From Candidatus Peribacteraceae bacterium (GTDB lineage: Bacteria; Patescibacteriota; Gracilibacteria; Peribacterales; Peribacteraceae), in contig JALHMU010000005.1 of NCBI GenBank assembly GCA_022843885.1, forward strand, positions 1 through 29,684: a stretch of DNA of 29,684 nt. Reading direction: 5' to 3'. Position 1 is the first letter of the stretch; each line of letters starts with the position of its first letter. This document shows, in pieces, positions 15,079 through 22,090 of the stretch. The notes beneath the pieces were generated by a model. The model did no database searches. It worked only from the letters and a program-made list of their open reading frames with translations, and was not told the DNA's origin. The position numbers and the translations under genes are program-made.

Positions 15079-15507
15079 TCACCCCGTACTCCCAAATCCT
15101 CCTCTGGTCTCAGCCCCGTGGTCAGTCACTTCCTGCCACTGAGCATGGTCAATTTTGACAAATAAGCCCTGTGCAATGCGTTCACCGCGCTCGACGGTCA
15201 CAGGATCCTTCGACGTGTTCTGGACCTGCACAAAGATCTCATCCTTGGGTCCGTGGTAATCCTGGTCAATCAACCCAACGGAGTGCGGGAAGACGAGCGA
15301 CTTCTTTCGTGGCATCGAGGAACGCGGGAGAATGAGCAATGCGTACCCTTCCGGAACTTTGACGATCACGTTGCCCGGGACAAGGCCGATCTGCCCTGGT
15401 TCGATCACAGTTGTCTCACGGACTGTGAGATCAAACGCAGCAGCCCCTGAGGTGTGATACTCAGGCAGCGGGAGGGTCGGATCGATGCGGGTAATGTCGA
15501 CGTTCAT
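15079..15507 (-). CDS. dut: dUTP diphosphatase
   Basis: Hydrolyses dUTP to dUMP and PPi, keeping uracil out of DNA and feeding dTMP synthesis. The 142-aa trimeric-type enzyme shows all five motifs: SGAAAFDL, PRSSM, GLIDQDYHG with the catalytic Asp, ERGERIAQ and the C-terminal RGGFGSTG. An in-frame ATG at 15564 would add 19 residues unlike the family and would lie upstream of the ftsZ terminator. The ATG at 15507 is preferred: it gives the usual N-terminus and sits 6 nt after TACAAT, as a leaderless start. Confidence 0.95.
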   Translation of the reverse strand: MNVDITRIDPTLPLPEYHTSGAAAFDLTVRETTVIEPGQIGLVPGNVIVKVPEGYALLILPRSSMPRKKSLVFPHSVGLIDQDYHGPKDEIFVQVQNTSKDPVTVERGERIAQGLFVKIDHAQWQEVTDHGAETRGGFGSTG

Positions 15508-15513
15508 GTGCGC

Positions 15514-15519
15514 ATTGTA
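15514..15519 (-). promoter_or_regulatory. -10 element of dut, leaderless spacing
   Basis: TACAAT ends 6 nt before the dut ATG and lies 2 nt after the T-run of the ftsZ terminator, so terminator and promoter are nested. Confidence 0.55.
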
Positions 15520-15521
15520 GA

Positions 15522-15549
15522 TAAAAAGAAACCGAGGGGATACCTCGGC
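15522..15549 (-). terminator. Rho-independent terminator of ftsAZ
   Basis: On the minus strand CCGAGG-TATCC-CCTCGG is followed by TTTCTTTTT, 27 nt after the ftsZ stop codon. Confidence 0.8.
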
Positions 15550-15575
15550 TTCTTTCGCGTTCATTTTTATCGAGA

Positions 15576-16826
15576 TTATTTACCGATTTTCTTGCGCATG
15601 AAGGTCGGGACTTCCAGCTCTTCTTCGTTGAGCTGTGGAGACGTCGACTGCATCATTGGGCGACCGCTCTTATCGTTCATCATCATTGGCTTCTCTTCGC
15701 GGCGTGTGTCGTCCTGTGCCTTCTTGATGCCGGAGAGTGAGCGGAATGCTGGCATAGAACCAGACATCGTTGGCGATGACTTCTGTTCGTCGAATCCTGT
15801 GGCGATAACCGTACACTTGACCTGTCCTGTGTAGGAATCGTCGATGACTGCACCGAAGATGATGTTTGCTTCTGGATCGGCTGCTTCTGTGATGATGCGT
15901 GCGGCCTCGTCGACTTCGAACATGCTGAGGTCCGTACCACCCGTGACATTGAAGAGGATTCCCTTCGCACCACTAATCGAGAGCTCGAGGAGTGGGCTGT
16001 CGATTGCAGCACGAGCAGCTTCTGATGCACGGCTGTCGCCTGTGCCGTATCCGATACCCATGAGTGCGGAACCTGCGTCCTGCATGACCGACTTCACGTC
16101 CGCGAAGTCCACGTTCACGAGACCGTGGATCGTGATCAAACTTGCGATACCTTCGATACCGTGACGAAGAATTTCGTCGACGATTTCGAATGCTTCCGTG
16201 AGTGGTGTCGTCTTATCAATGAGCGAAAGAATACGATCGTTTGGGATCGTGATGAGCGTATCAACCTTGCCACGGAGGGCTTCTAGGGCATCTTCAGCCT
16301 GTTTTCGGCGCTTGAGACCTTCGAAGTTGAATGGCTTTGTGACAACACCAACCGTCAGGATTCCCATCGAGCGTGCAATCTCAGCAATGACTGGAGCACC
16401 ACCCGAACCCGAACCTCCACCCAAACCTGCCGTGATGAACAGAAGGTCCGTTCCCTCGATGGCCTTCTTGATTTCCTCCGAGCTTTCTTCCGCAGACTTC
16501 TTCCCGATGTCTGGGTTTGCACCTGCTCCGAGTCCCCGTGTCGTTCCACGTCCGATGTTGATCTTCTGTGGGACTGGACTGTGGAACAGTGCCTGCGCAT
16601 CCGTGTTCACCGCGATGAACTCGACGCCCTGCACATTATTGTCATACATACGCTTGAGTGCGTTGTTTCCACCTCCACCCACTCCGAGGACGCGAATCAC
16701 AGCGCTTGGCGCCATGTCCGGTCGCACTTCTTGGTGTGCGGAAAGCGGCTCCTGAGAAGAACGCATGCCTCCGGTGTTACCGGTAGACTTTGAGCCGGAG
16801 AAGAGAGAACGAAGCGTGTCTGACAT
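15576..16826 (-). CDS. ftsZ: cell division GTPase FtsZ
   Basis: A tubulin homologue that polymerises into the Z-ring at mid-cell. The 416-aa protein has an N-terminal extension of about 40 residues, the nucleotide-binding GVGGGGNNA at 48-56 and the T7 loop NVDFADV. The tail EVPTFMRKKIGK corresponds to the conserved C-terminal peptide that binds FtsA. The tubulin signature reads GGGSGSG at 136-142 instead of GGGTGTG, with both Thr replaced by Ser. It starts 27 nt after the ftsA stop. The gap reads TTTTTTCCCTCCCTTCCC before the ATG, with no Shine-Dalgarno although the gene is internal to an operon. Confidence 0.97.
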   Translation of the reverse strand: MSDTLRSLFSGSKSTGNTGGMRSSQEPLSAHQEVRPDMAPSAVIRVLGVGGGGNNALKRMYDNNVQGVEFIAVNTDAQALFHSPVPQKINIGRGTTRGLGAGANPDIGKKSAEESSEEIKKAIEGTDLLFITAGLGGGSGSGGAPVIAEIARSMGILTVGVVTKPFNFEGLKRRKQAEDALEALRGKVDTLITIPNDRILSLIDKTTPLTEAFEIVDEILRHGIEGIASLITIHGLVNVDFADVKSVMQDAGSALMGIGYGTGDSRASEAARAAIDSPLLELSISGAKGILFNVTGGTDLSMFEVDEAARIITEAADPEANIIFGAVIDDSYTGQVKCTVIATGFDEQKSSPTMSGSMPAFRSLSGIKKAQDDTRREEKPMMMNDKSGRPMMQSTSPQLNEEELEVPTFMRKKIGK

Positions 16827-16853
16827 GGGAAGGGAGGGAAAAAACGGGCAAAA

Positions 16854-18089
16854 TTAAGGGAGCAGGTTCTTGAACCAAGAACCAACCTGCGTGAGTGTGC
16901 GTTTGACGTCGAGGTTACCGACGCGGAATTGTTGCTGACCTTCGCGGACACCCCAGAGGAGCGTACCGAGTGCAGTTGCGTAGGCCGGATCGTCGACCTT
17001 TTCGATGACACCGCCGATCTCCACTGGGAAGCCCATCTGCACTGGCAGACCGAGCACTTCACGAGCGAGGTCGAGAACGCCTGGAGCTTTGACAGCGGCA
17101 CCCGTGAGGAGTGCACCTGCTGGCAAGAGACCGTCGCGGCCGACGCGCTTCATCTCATCCTTAATAAGGGAGAAGATTTCGTAGTAGCGAGCCTGCATGA
17201 TCTCAGCCATGTATTTTTTGCTGACTGTTTGCGTGTCCATTTTGCTGACCGTCGAGAGGTCGATCATTTCACGTTCCTGAATTTCTTCCGCGAGCACGGA
17301 ACCGAATTCGATTTTAATTTTCTCAGCAGTATCGATGGATGTGCGGAGTCCGATCGCAATGTCGTTCGTGACGTTCTCACCTCCGACTGGGAGACAGACA
17401 GAGTGCAAGATCGTTCCTTCTTCAAAGACGGAAATGCTCGTGGAACCGGCACCGATATCGATGACGACAACACCGAGTTCTTTCTGGCGCTTCGTGAGGA
17501 CTGCTTCGGATGCGGCGATCGTGGATGGCACGATGGCATCGACGTCGACACCAGCCTGGTCGATACACTTTTCAAGATTCTTCACATGCTGGACCTGACC
17601 CGTGATGATGTGGGCTTCGACCTCGAGGCGGATGCCCGTCATACCGACCGGATTCTTGATACCTCTTTGTTCATCCACAGCGTAGGACTTTGGTTCGATG
17701 TGGAGAATGCGGCGGTTCATTGGGATGCTGACTGCTTGTGCAGCTTCCAAAACACGAGCGACGTCGTCTACCGAGATTTCATTACCGGAGATGGCGATGA
17801 CACCGCGGCTGTCGAACGACTCGATGTGCACACCGCTCATACCGACGAAGACGTGGTTGATCGGAACACCAGCCATACGCTCGGCATCTTCGAGTGCGGA
17901 GATGATGTTATGAATCGTCTCTTCAATATCGATGACATGACCCTTACGCATACCGAGTGACGGCGACAAACCGACACCGATCACATTCGGAACATTCCCC
18001 GACTCACTCTGTCCATCAACGACGGCAACCACCGTGCGAATTTTGGAGCTTCCGATATCAAGACTGGCGAGTACACGTTCTTTTGGCAT
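16854..18089 (-). CDS. ftsA: cell division protein FtsA
   Basis: An actin-like ATPase that ties FtsZ filaments to the membrane. The 411-aa protein has the actin-fold phosphate motifs LASLDIGSSKIR near 7-18 and VVVIDIGAGSTSISVFEEG near 204-222, and the adenosine motif LTGAAVKAPGV near 330-340. The C-terminus VGSWFKNLLP is the amphipathic membrane-targeting helix. The start at 18089 (MPKERVLASLDIG) is chosen over an upstream in-frame ATG that falls in a leader hairpin. The pre-start sequence CACCCCTCACAC is pyrimidine-rich without a Shine-Dalgarno. It is first in the ftsA-ftsZ operon. Confidence 0.96.
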   Translation of the reverse strand: MPKERVLASLDIGSSKIRTVVAVVDGQSESGNVPNVIGVGLSPSLGMRKGHVIDIEETIHNIISALEDAERMAGVPINHVFVGMSGVHIESFDSRGVIAISGNEISVDDVARVLEAAQAVSIPMNRRILHIEPKSYAVDEQRGIKNPVGMTGIRLEVEAHIITGQVQHVKNLEKCIDQAGVDVDAIVPSTIAASEAVLTKRQKELGVVVIDIGAGSTSISVFEEGTILHSVCLPVGGENVTNDIAIGLRTSIDTAEKIKIEFGSVLAEEIQEREMIDLSTVSKMDTQTVSKKYMAEIMQARYYEIFSLIKDEMKRVGRDGLLPAGALLTGAAVKAPGVLDLAREVLGLPVQMGFPVEIGGVIEKVDDPAYATALGTLLWGVREGQQQFRVGNLDVKRTLTQVGSWFKNLLP

Positions 18090-18118
18090 GTGTGAGGGGT
18101 GAAAATTGAGGAGAATCC

Positions 18119-18188
18119 CGAGCTGAAACGCTCGAGAAAAATCAAAACAGAGTCTAGATGCCCTAGTTGAAGCCCTGCAATAGGGCAT
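18119..18188 (-). promoter_or_regulatory. structured leader upstream of ftsA
   Basis: ATGCCCT (18158-18164) and AGGGCAT (18182-18188) form a 7-bp inverted repeat with another GCCCT in its loop, allowing alternative pairings. A second hairpin is CGAGC/GCTCG (18119-18134). TAGACT in the minus orientation near 18150-18155 is a possible -10 for ftsAZ. This may be an operator or folded leader; support is modest. Confidence 0.35.
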
Positions 18189-18246
18189 TGACTACCTTTC
18201 GTATTCAAAAGGCAAGAAAAATGACGAGAAAGAAAAAAATAATTTG

Positions 18247-18316
18247 TTGAACACATCGGCTAAAACCGATGACGTTTCATTTTTTGTGTTCAATCAAAAT
18301 TTCGTGAGTACGAAAA
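18247..18316. repeat. nested inverted repeats between ftsA and the exonuclease gene
   Basis: TTGAACA (18247-18253) pairs with TGTTCAA (18287-18293). Inside it CATCGG (18254-18259) pairs with CCGATG (18266-18271). A third element, TTTCGT-GAGT-ACGAAA, lies at 18300-18315. They sit just after the exonuclease stop in the 244-nt gap and could form the 3' end of its transcript, although no clean T-run follows. No gene is seen in 18090-18333. Confidence 0.45.
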
Positions 18317-18333
18317 GTGAACGATGGCTTGCT

Positions 18334-19308
18334 CTACAAAAGAGAAAGTTGTGTCGACTCAGACGACGGTGTTGTCGTCTTTTTTTCGATAATTTTTTCC
18401 GTCATCAGCCCTGCTGCGAGCGGTACGAAATGTGCAGCCGCATACTCCGTCGTGAGGAATGCTTGCAATCGCTTCGTGAGGAGATTGAATTCGAATTCTC
18501 GGAACAGCGTGAGCGCTGGTGCTGCATCCATATCCTTGATGGCGAGCTCTTCAAACGAGATGGGTAACGCAAAGTCACACACCAGCTGCGCCATACGCTC
18601 GCAGAAGAACGCAGCTTCTTTATCGTTGATGAGTTTCTCACGCCAGGCCGGTTTCACTTCATCGATGTGATCGTACAGGTTCTTCAGCGTTCCATATTTC
18701 TGGAGCAAACTTGCCGCTGCAACAGGACCGATACCATTCACACCTTTGAGGTTGTCCGAGCTATCTCCGACGAGTCCTTTATAAGACGCAATCTGATCCG
18801 GCGTCACGCCGTACTTCTCTTTGATCTTCTCAGCCGAGAGATACTCCGGCATCTGATACCCCTTCGCAGGAATAGCAACGCGTACGTTCTCATCGACCAA
18901 TTGGAATGCATCGCGGTCACCCGTAATGATCGTCACACGGTTCCCGTTCTTTACGCCTTCTTTTGCATACGCACACAGCAAGTCATCCGCTTCAAACCCG
19001 CCCAATTCCGCACGCTTAAATCCGAAGGTATCGATCATCCGGAAGATGTGCGGGATCTGCGTAAAGAAGTCATCCGGCGTCTCGGCGCGGCCGGCCTTAT
19101 AGGCCTCGTATTCCACGTGTCGGAAGGTCTTTTCTTCGGCATCGAAACAGAAGAGTAGACTGTCCGGTTGCTCGGTTTTGAGGATCTGCATCAGCATGGA
19201 TGCCACACCGAAAATAGCGTTGGTCTGGAGCCCGTCATTCGTCTTCATACCGCGCGGAATCGCGTAATACGCCCGGTACATAAGATGGTGGCCGTCGATC
19301 AGAACCAA
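18334..19308 (-). CDS. stand-alone 5'-3' exonuclease (Pol I N-terminal domain type)
   Basis: A flap/5'-3' nuclease that removes RNA primers and flaps. The 324-aa protein carries the metal-binding set LIDGHHLMYRAYYA, LLFCFDAE, GFEADD, TGDRD and the H3TH motif GDSSDN...GVNGIGPVAAASLL, but has no polymerase domain. After the fold ends near 300, a polar tail closes with QLSLL, resembling the QLxLF sliding-clamp-binding peptide. The TTG at 19308 leaves VLIDG directly at the N-terminus. An ATA codon at 19317 would give the family-typical M-Q-H-L-VLIDG and lies 7 nt after an extended -10, so the true protein may be 327 aa. Confidence 0.92.
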   Translation of the reverse strand: MVLIDGHHLMYRAYYAIPRGMKTNDGLQTNAIFGVASMLMQILKTEQPDSLLFCFDAEEKTFRHVEYEAYKAGRAETPDDFFTQIPHIFRMIDTFGFKRAELGGFEADDLLCAYAKEGVKNGNRVTIITGDRDAFQLVDENVRVAIPAKGYQMPEYLSAEKIKEKYGVTPDQIASYKGLVGDSSDNLKGVNGIGPVAAASLLQKYGTLKNLYDHIDEVKPAWREKLINDKEAAFFCERMAQLVCDFALPISFEELAIKDMDAAPALTLFREFEFNLLTKRLQAFLTTEYAAAHFVPLAAGLMTEKIIEKKTTTPSSESTQLSLL

Positions 19309-19324
19309 GTGCTGTATGCCTGAA

Positions 19325-19333
19325 AGTGTACCA
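19325..19333 (-). promoter_or_regulatory. extended -10 element of the exonuclease gene
   Basis: TGG-TACACT on the minus strand ends 7 nt before the ATA codon at 19317 and 16 nt before TTG at 19308. No -35 is evident. Confidence 0.45.
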
Positions 19334-19380
19334 GAAAAGGCCGCTAGCGCTTGCGGAAATTACGAAATAGAAATGTACAA

Positions 19381-19411
19381 TAGTCCCCTTCCTCGGCAAG
19401 GCACGGGGCTA
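19381..19411. repeat. inverted repeat in the divergent exonuclease / GT-B gene gap
   Basis: TAG-T-CCCCTT (19381-19390) can pair with AAGG-CAC-GGGGCTA (19398-19411), with a small bulge. It lies between two divergent promoters and could be an operator or upstream transcript structure. Confidence 0.3.
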
Positions 19412-19432
19412 GGAAAAAAGGTCATTTTCAGG

Positions 19433-19438
19433 TATACT
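19433..19438 (+). promoter_or_regulatory. -10 element of the GlgA-like gene
   Basis: TATACT lies 25 nt before the ATG at 19464, predicting a leader of about 18 nt (CTCAATACACAAACCAA) with no Shine-Dalgarno. Confidence 0.5.
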
Positions 19439-19463
19439 AGTTAGAACTCAATACACAAACCAA

Positions 19464-20072
19464 ATGACCCCAAACTCTCCCTCCTACGACAACAAGATTG
19501 CAAGGAAGTACTCCTTGAAAACGCTTGAGGAAAAGATCAAAAACAAGCTCGCCTTGCAGGAGGAGCTGGGCTGGATTCCTGAACCAAAGCGCCCGGTTGT
19601 CTGTATCCCAAGCGGGATGACAGAAGCTCTCGGCGGCAAGCTTTTCGAACAGATGATCGAAGGTTTGCAGGAATTACCGATCGAACTCGTGGTCCTTGGT
19701 CGCGGTTCTGAGAAGTATGGAAAGATGCTGACTCAACTCGCGAAGACAGATAAGCATCGTGTTGCGATCATGTCCGATGATGAAGATTCGCTACGCAAAA
19801 TGCTCGCCGGTTCGGATATCGCACTGTTCTTTGCTCCGGTCTCGAAAGCAGCCGAACTCGACCTTGTCCTCCGGTATGGAGTCGTCCCGGTTGCGATGCC
19901 AACAGGGCATCTTGAAAACTACAATCCGGTTCAGGAAGCAGGAAATTCATTCCTGTATGAATCCGCCACGATGTGGCAATGTTACGGAGCGCTCGTTCGT
20001 GCACTCGAAACATTCAAGTTCCCGTACGACTGGCGCACGATTCAGCGTCACGCGATGGAAACGTCAGAATAA
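19464..20072 (+). CDS. isolated C-terminal GT-B domain of a glycogen synthase-like protein
   Basis: This 202-aa protein aligns by eye with the C-terminal half of GlgA (GT5). KNKLALQEELGW near 27-38 matches the GlgA start of that domain; ELVVLGRGSEKY near 74-85, MLAGSDIALFF near 112-122, LRYGVVPVAMPTG near 135-147 and a terminal WRTIQRHAM follow in order. The N-terminal acceptor/ADP-glucose domain is wholly absent. The EPCGLxQL stretch carrying the catalytic Glu reads KAAELDLV. It cannot be a complete synthase; a sugar-binding, regulatory or partner-dependent role is possible. The start is supported by the promoter 25 nt upstream. It ends 4 nt from the convergent acidic-peptide gene. Confidence 0.8.
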   Translation: MTPNSPSYDNKIARKYSLKTLEEKIKNKLALQEELGWIPEPKRPVVCIPSGMTEALGGKLFEQMIEGLQELPIELVVLGRGSEKYGKMLTQLAKTDKHRVAIMSDDEDSLRKMLAGSDIALFFAPVSKAAELDLVLRYGVVPVAMPTGHLENYNPVQEAGNSFLYESATMWQCYGALVRALETFKFPYDWRTIQRHAMETSE

Positions 20073-20076
20073 CTTT

Positions 20077-20277
20077 TTAGACGTCATCATCATCGGCGAT
20101 CCCGAGATCGTCCAATTTGTTGTGCTTGCCACCGGATGGTTCTTCGTCGAGATCGATATCATCCAAATCGTCGAGCGAGACTGAATCGTCATCGTCGTCA
20201 TCACCGTACGCACCACCGTTATCATCGTCATCGCCGTCAAAGGCGAACGCAAACGGGAAGAGAAGAGTAAGTTCCAT
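20077..20277 (-). CDS. aspartate-rich small protein, unknown
   Basis: A 66-aa protein with a short hydrophobic start (MELTLLFPFAFAF) followed by runs of Asp and few basic residues, giving an extremely acidic, probably disordered chain that could bind Ca2+ or basic proteins. The ATG at 20277 is preferred to an upstream TTG at 20328 because it follows ACTTTCCTCTTCTTTC, the pyrimidine tract typical of starts here. It lies 57 nt after the HTTM protein gene on the same strand and may belong to that operon. A low-complexity frame always leaves some doubt. Confidence 0.55.
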   Translation of the reverse strand: MELTLLFPFAFAFDGDDDDNGGAYGDDDDDDSVSLDDLDDIDLDEEPSGGKHNKLDDLGIADDDDV

Positions 20278-20334
20278 GAAAGAAGAGGAAAGTGCCGCGA
20301 AGCATAAGCAAAAGAAAAGGGATTGCAAGCAGAT

Positions 20335-21210
20335 TTAGTGTTTTGGGTGCTCGGATACCCCCAATCGACGTACGAAGAAGCGATGAACCGCCTCTGGCGG
20401 GAGGAAGAGAAGGTAGGTTCCAGGCAGCAGGAGGAACCACCCGAGACCTAGGAGCAGAGCGATAGAGAGGTGGAAGAGAAAGCCCAATACAAAGAAGATC
20501 CAACGGAGCTTTGGGATCCAGAGACCTCCAGCCAACCCGACTTCCAACACCTTCACCCCGTAGACCAACCAGTCATAGGTCGACGTACTCCAACCCTTTT
20601 GCACAAACCAGAATGCGAGACGCGTTCCGAGGATACTTTGCAGTGAATGCGAAAGTTGCAAACCATTTTGCCAGTCGGGTGCGAAGACTTTGGAGATTCC
20701 CGAGATCAGATACATCGCGGAGATCTGAACGGCGATGATGCGCTGCGGCAAGACGGAGATCGGATGCCAAGCGCGAAATGATCCGTGTTTCCACTTCATC
20801 GCGACAGAAAAGGTTCGATCCGCTCCACTGAAAATCAGTACAAAGAGGAGAAAGAACACGATGCTGTCCATCGTTGAAACGAGGAGATGTACACCGATGA
20901 TCCAAAAGTAGATCGTTACGATGAACGCAACGATCGTCGCGAGACGGAAGAAGCAACCAATCAGCATCAGAACAATTACAATCATCAACGCAATCGCGAG
21001 TGTTCCGGAAAACATCGGTGATGATGGAAGATCAAACAGCGCAATCGCAAAACCTTGATCGGTAAACAGTGCATCGAAGTTTTGGAATCGCAATCCCCAG
21101 ACGATCAAAAGATACACCGAAAAACAGATGCGGAAGATCGCGAGACTATGCGGCGGAACCTTTCGGAACCACCATGCTGACCATGCCTGTGCGAGTTGTT
21201 GATGCTTCAT
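20335..21210 (-). CDS. HTTM-domain integral membrane protein
   Basis: A 291-aa multi-pass protein of the HTTM type, the membrane fold shared with vitamin K-dependent gamma-carboxylase. Landmarks are SLAIFRICFSVYLLIVWG near 22-39, a long hydrophobic pair near 69-130, SAMYLISGISKV near 167-178 and DWQNG near 182-186, typical of the family, then further helices to about 275. Enzyme activity is not established for most bacterial members. The ATG overlaps the TGA of the preceding gene (ATGA, 21207-21210), so the two are translationally coupled and probably form a membrane pair. Confidence 0.85.
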   Translation of the reverse strand: MKHQQLAQAWSAWWFRKVPPHSLAIFRICFSVYLLIVWGLRFQNFDALFTDQGFAIALFDLPSSPMFSGTLAIALMIVIVLMLIGCFFRLATIVAFIVTIYFWIIGVHLLVSTMDSIVFFLLFVLIFSGADRTFSVAMKWKHGSFRAWHPISVLPQRIIAVQISAMYLISGISKVFAPDWQNGLQLSHSLQSILGTRLAFWFVQKGWSTSTYDWLVYGVKVLEVGLAGGLWIPKLRWIFFVLGFLFHLSIALLLGLGWFLLLPGTYLLFLPPEAVHRFFVRRLGVSEHPKH

Positions 21211-21680
21211 GGCACGGTGACGAGAAGGTGGGTCTTGGTCGCTTCGGGCGTTCTGCCAGCATCTTGTCCGTCCGGAGACTGCGGCCAGGTGACGAGGGAA
21301 ATTCTGAGTGCCTGTGCCGGCTGACGCTGATGCTTGAGATACGTGAGGAGATTGGATGCGAACTCTTCAAAACGAGCCGTCCTCTCTTCATCTGAAAGTG
21401 CCGCCAACAAAAACAGCGACGTCCGCTTCCCTCTTGGGAGTGAAACGAGTGTTTCGGGATCGATGGTTTCCCAGGAGCCATCCGCTGACTGAACTTCAAT
21501 CAACACATCGTAATTTTCACGATCGTAAAATCCGAACGGTGCCAACATGTCTGCTTGAAATGCGAGGACCTGCTTTGGAAAGAACATCGTCTTCCCTGAG
21601 AGCGCGTATGTTATACCAATGAGCAACGCAAAGAGATATCCGAAGACGAGGAGGTTTCCGAAGATACGTGAGGATTTCAC
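21207..21680 (-). CDS. membrane-anchored partner of the HTTM protein, unknown
   Basis: A 157-aa protein with one N-terminal membrane helix near residues 8-28 and an exported soluble domain of about 120 residues (DVLIEVQSADGSWETIDPETL...). Genes of this shape commonly sit beside HTTM genes, but I cannot name its function. The GTG start at 21680 is fixed by an extended -10, TGC-TACACT, ending 6 nt upstream. Its stop overlaps the HTTM start by four bases. Confidence 0.78.
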   Translation of the reverse strand: MKSSRIFGNLLVFGYLFALLIGITYALSGKTMFFPKQVLAFQADMLAPFGFYDRENYDVLIEVQSADGSWETIDPETLVSLPRGKRTSLFLLAALSDEERTARFEEFASNLLTYLKHQRQPAQALRISLVTWPQSPDGQDAGRTPEATKTHLLVTVP

Positions 21681-21686
21681 AAGAAA

Positions 21687-21695
21687 AGTGTAGCA
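21687..21695 (-). promoter_or_regulatory. extended -10 element of the HTTM operon, leaderless spacing
   Basis: TGC-TACACT on the minus strand (TACACT at 21687-21692) ends 6 nt before the GTG start. Confidence 0.55.
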
Positions 21696-21731
21696 GTGGA
21701 TGTCTGATGGAAAGAGTCGAATATACCAATA

Positions 21732-21998
21732 CTATTTATTCCATACGCATGTGCCCTGCGAGCAAACCATGGATACAAACTCGGTCGTTTGCCAAAAATG
21801 TGGATTACAATCGGTCGTTTGCGTGCAAGATTTTCCTCCATACTGAGCATTCATTTCTTCAAAACTAAGATTGTTTCTTGTTTTAAATCGCAGAAAGACA
21901 GTTAACAAAAGAAGTCCGACGAAAAGAAAGAGGGCAATGGAAAAAACTCCGACGGAAAAAATAACAACCAGCCGATTCATACGTAGTAATTTCAACAT
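21732..21998 (-). CDS. small single-pass membrane protein with Cys-rich exported tail
   Basis: An 88-aa protein with a membrane helix near residues 10-35 and an external tail carrying three Cys (CTQTTDC and, 17 residues on, a third in VCSQGTCVW with a fourth close by), suggesting disulfides. No family is recognised. The ATG at 21998 lies only 4 nt after the encoded CCA of tRNA-Lys, on the same strand. Maturation of the tRNA 3' end would therefore release an mRNA with an almost absent leader. A second ATG at 21980 gives an equally plausible start. No separate promoter is seen. Confidence 0.6.
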   Translation of the reverse strand: MLKLLRMNRLVVIFSVGVFSIALFLFVGLLLLTVFLRFKTRNNLSFEEMNAQYGGKSCTQTTDCNPHFWQTTEFVSMVCSQGTCVWNK

Positions 21999-22002
21999 AC
22001 TT

Positions 22003-22078
22003 TGGTGGGTCGGGTGGGACTTGAACCCACGACCAAGAGATTAAGAGTCTCCTGCTCTACCAACTGAGCTACCGACCC
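22003..22078 (-). tRNA. tRNA-Lys (anticodon CTT)
   Basis: A full cloverleaf: acceptor GGGTCGG/CCGACCC, D-arm AGCTCAGTTGG, anticodon loop CTCTTAA (CTT) on a GGAGA/TCTCT stem with one mismatch, T-arm GTTCAAGTC. The discriminator is A and CCA is encoded at 22003-22005. Confidence 0.97.
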
Positions 22079-22090
22079 GGGAGCTGACAA

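Noticed and set aside
16198..16755. 185-codon plus-strand frame opposite ftsZ
   Set aside because: Shadow of the ftsZ gene, low-complexity composition, no start signals.
16929..17960. 343-codon open frame antisense to ftsA on the plus strand
   Set aside because: It mirrors ftsA codon structure, has no promoter or start context, and its Asp/His/Thr-rich product resembles no protein. The opposite frame is unmistakable FtsA.
18362..18387. Plus-strand terminator-like hairpin GACGAC-GGTGTT-GTCGTC with a long T-run inside the exonuclease 3' end
   Set aside because: No plus-strand gene precedes it. The T-run corresponds to Lys codons of the linker, so it may be chance; an antisense terminator cannot be excluded.
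21781..21825. Short direct repeat CGGTCGTTTGC twice in the 88-aa gene
   Set aside because: Only 11 bp and in coding sequence; too short to call an element.
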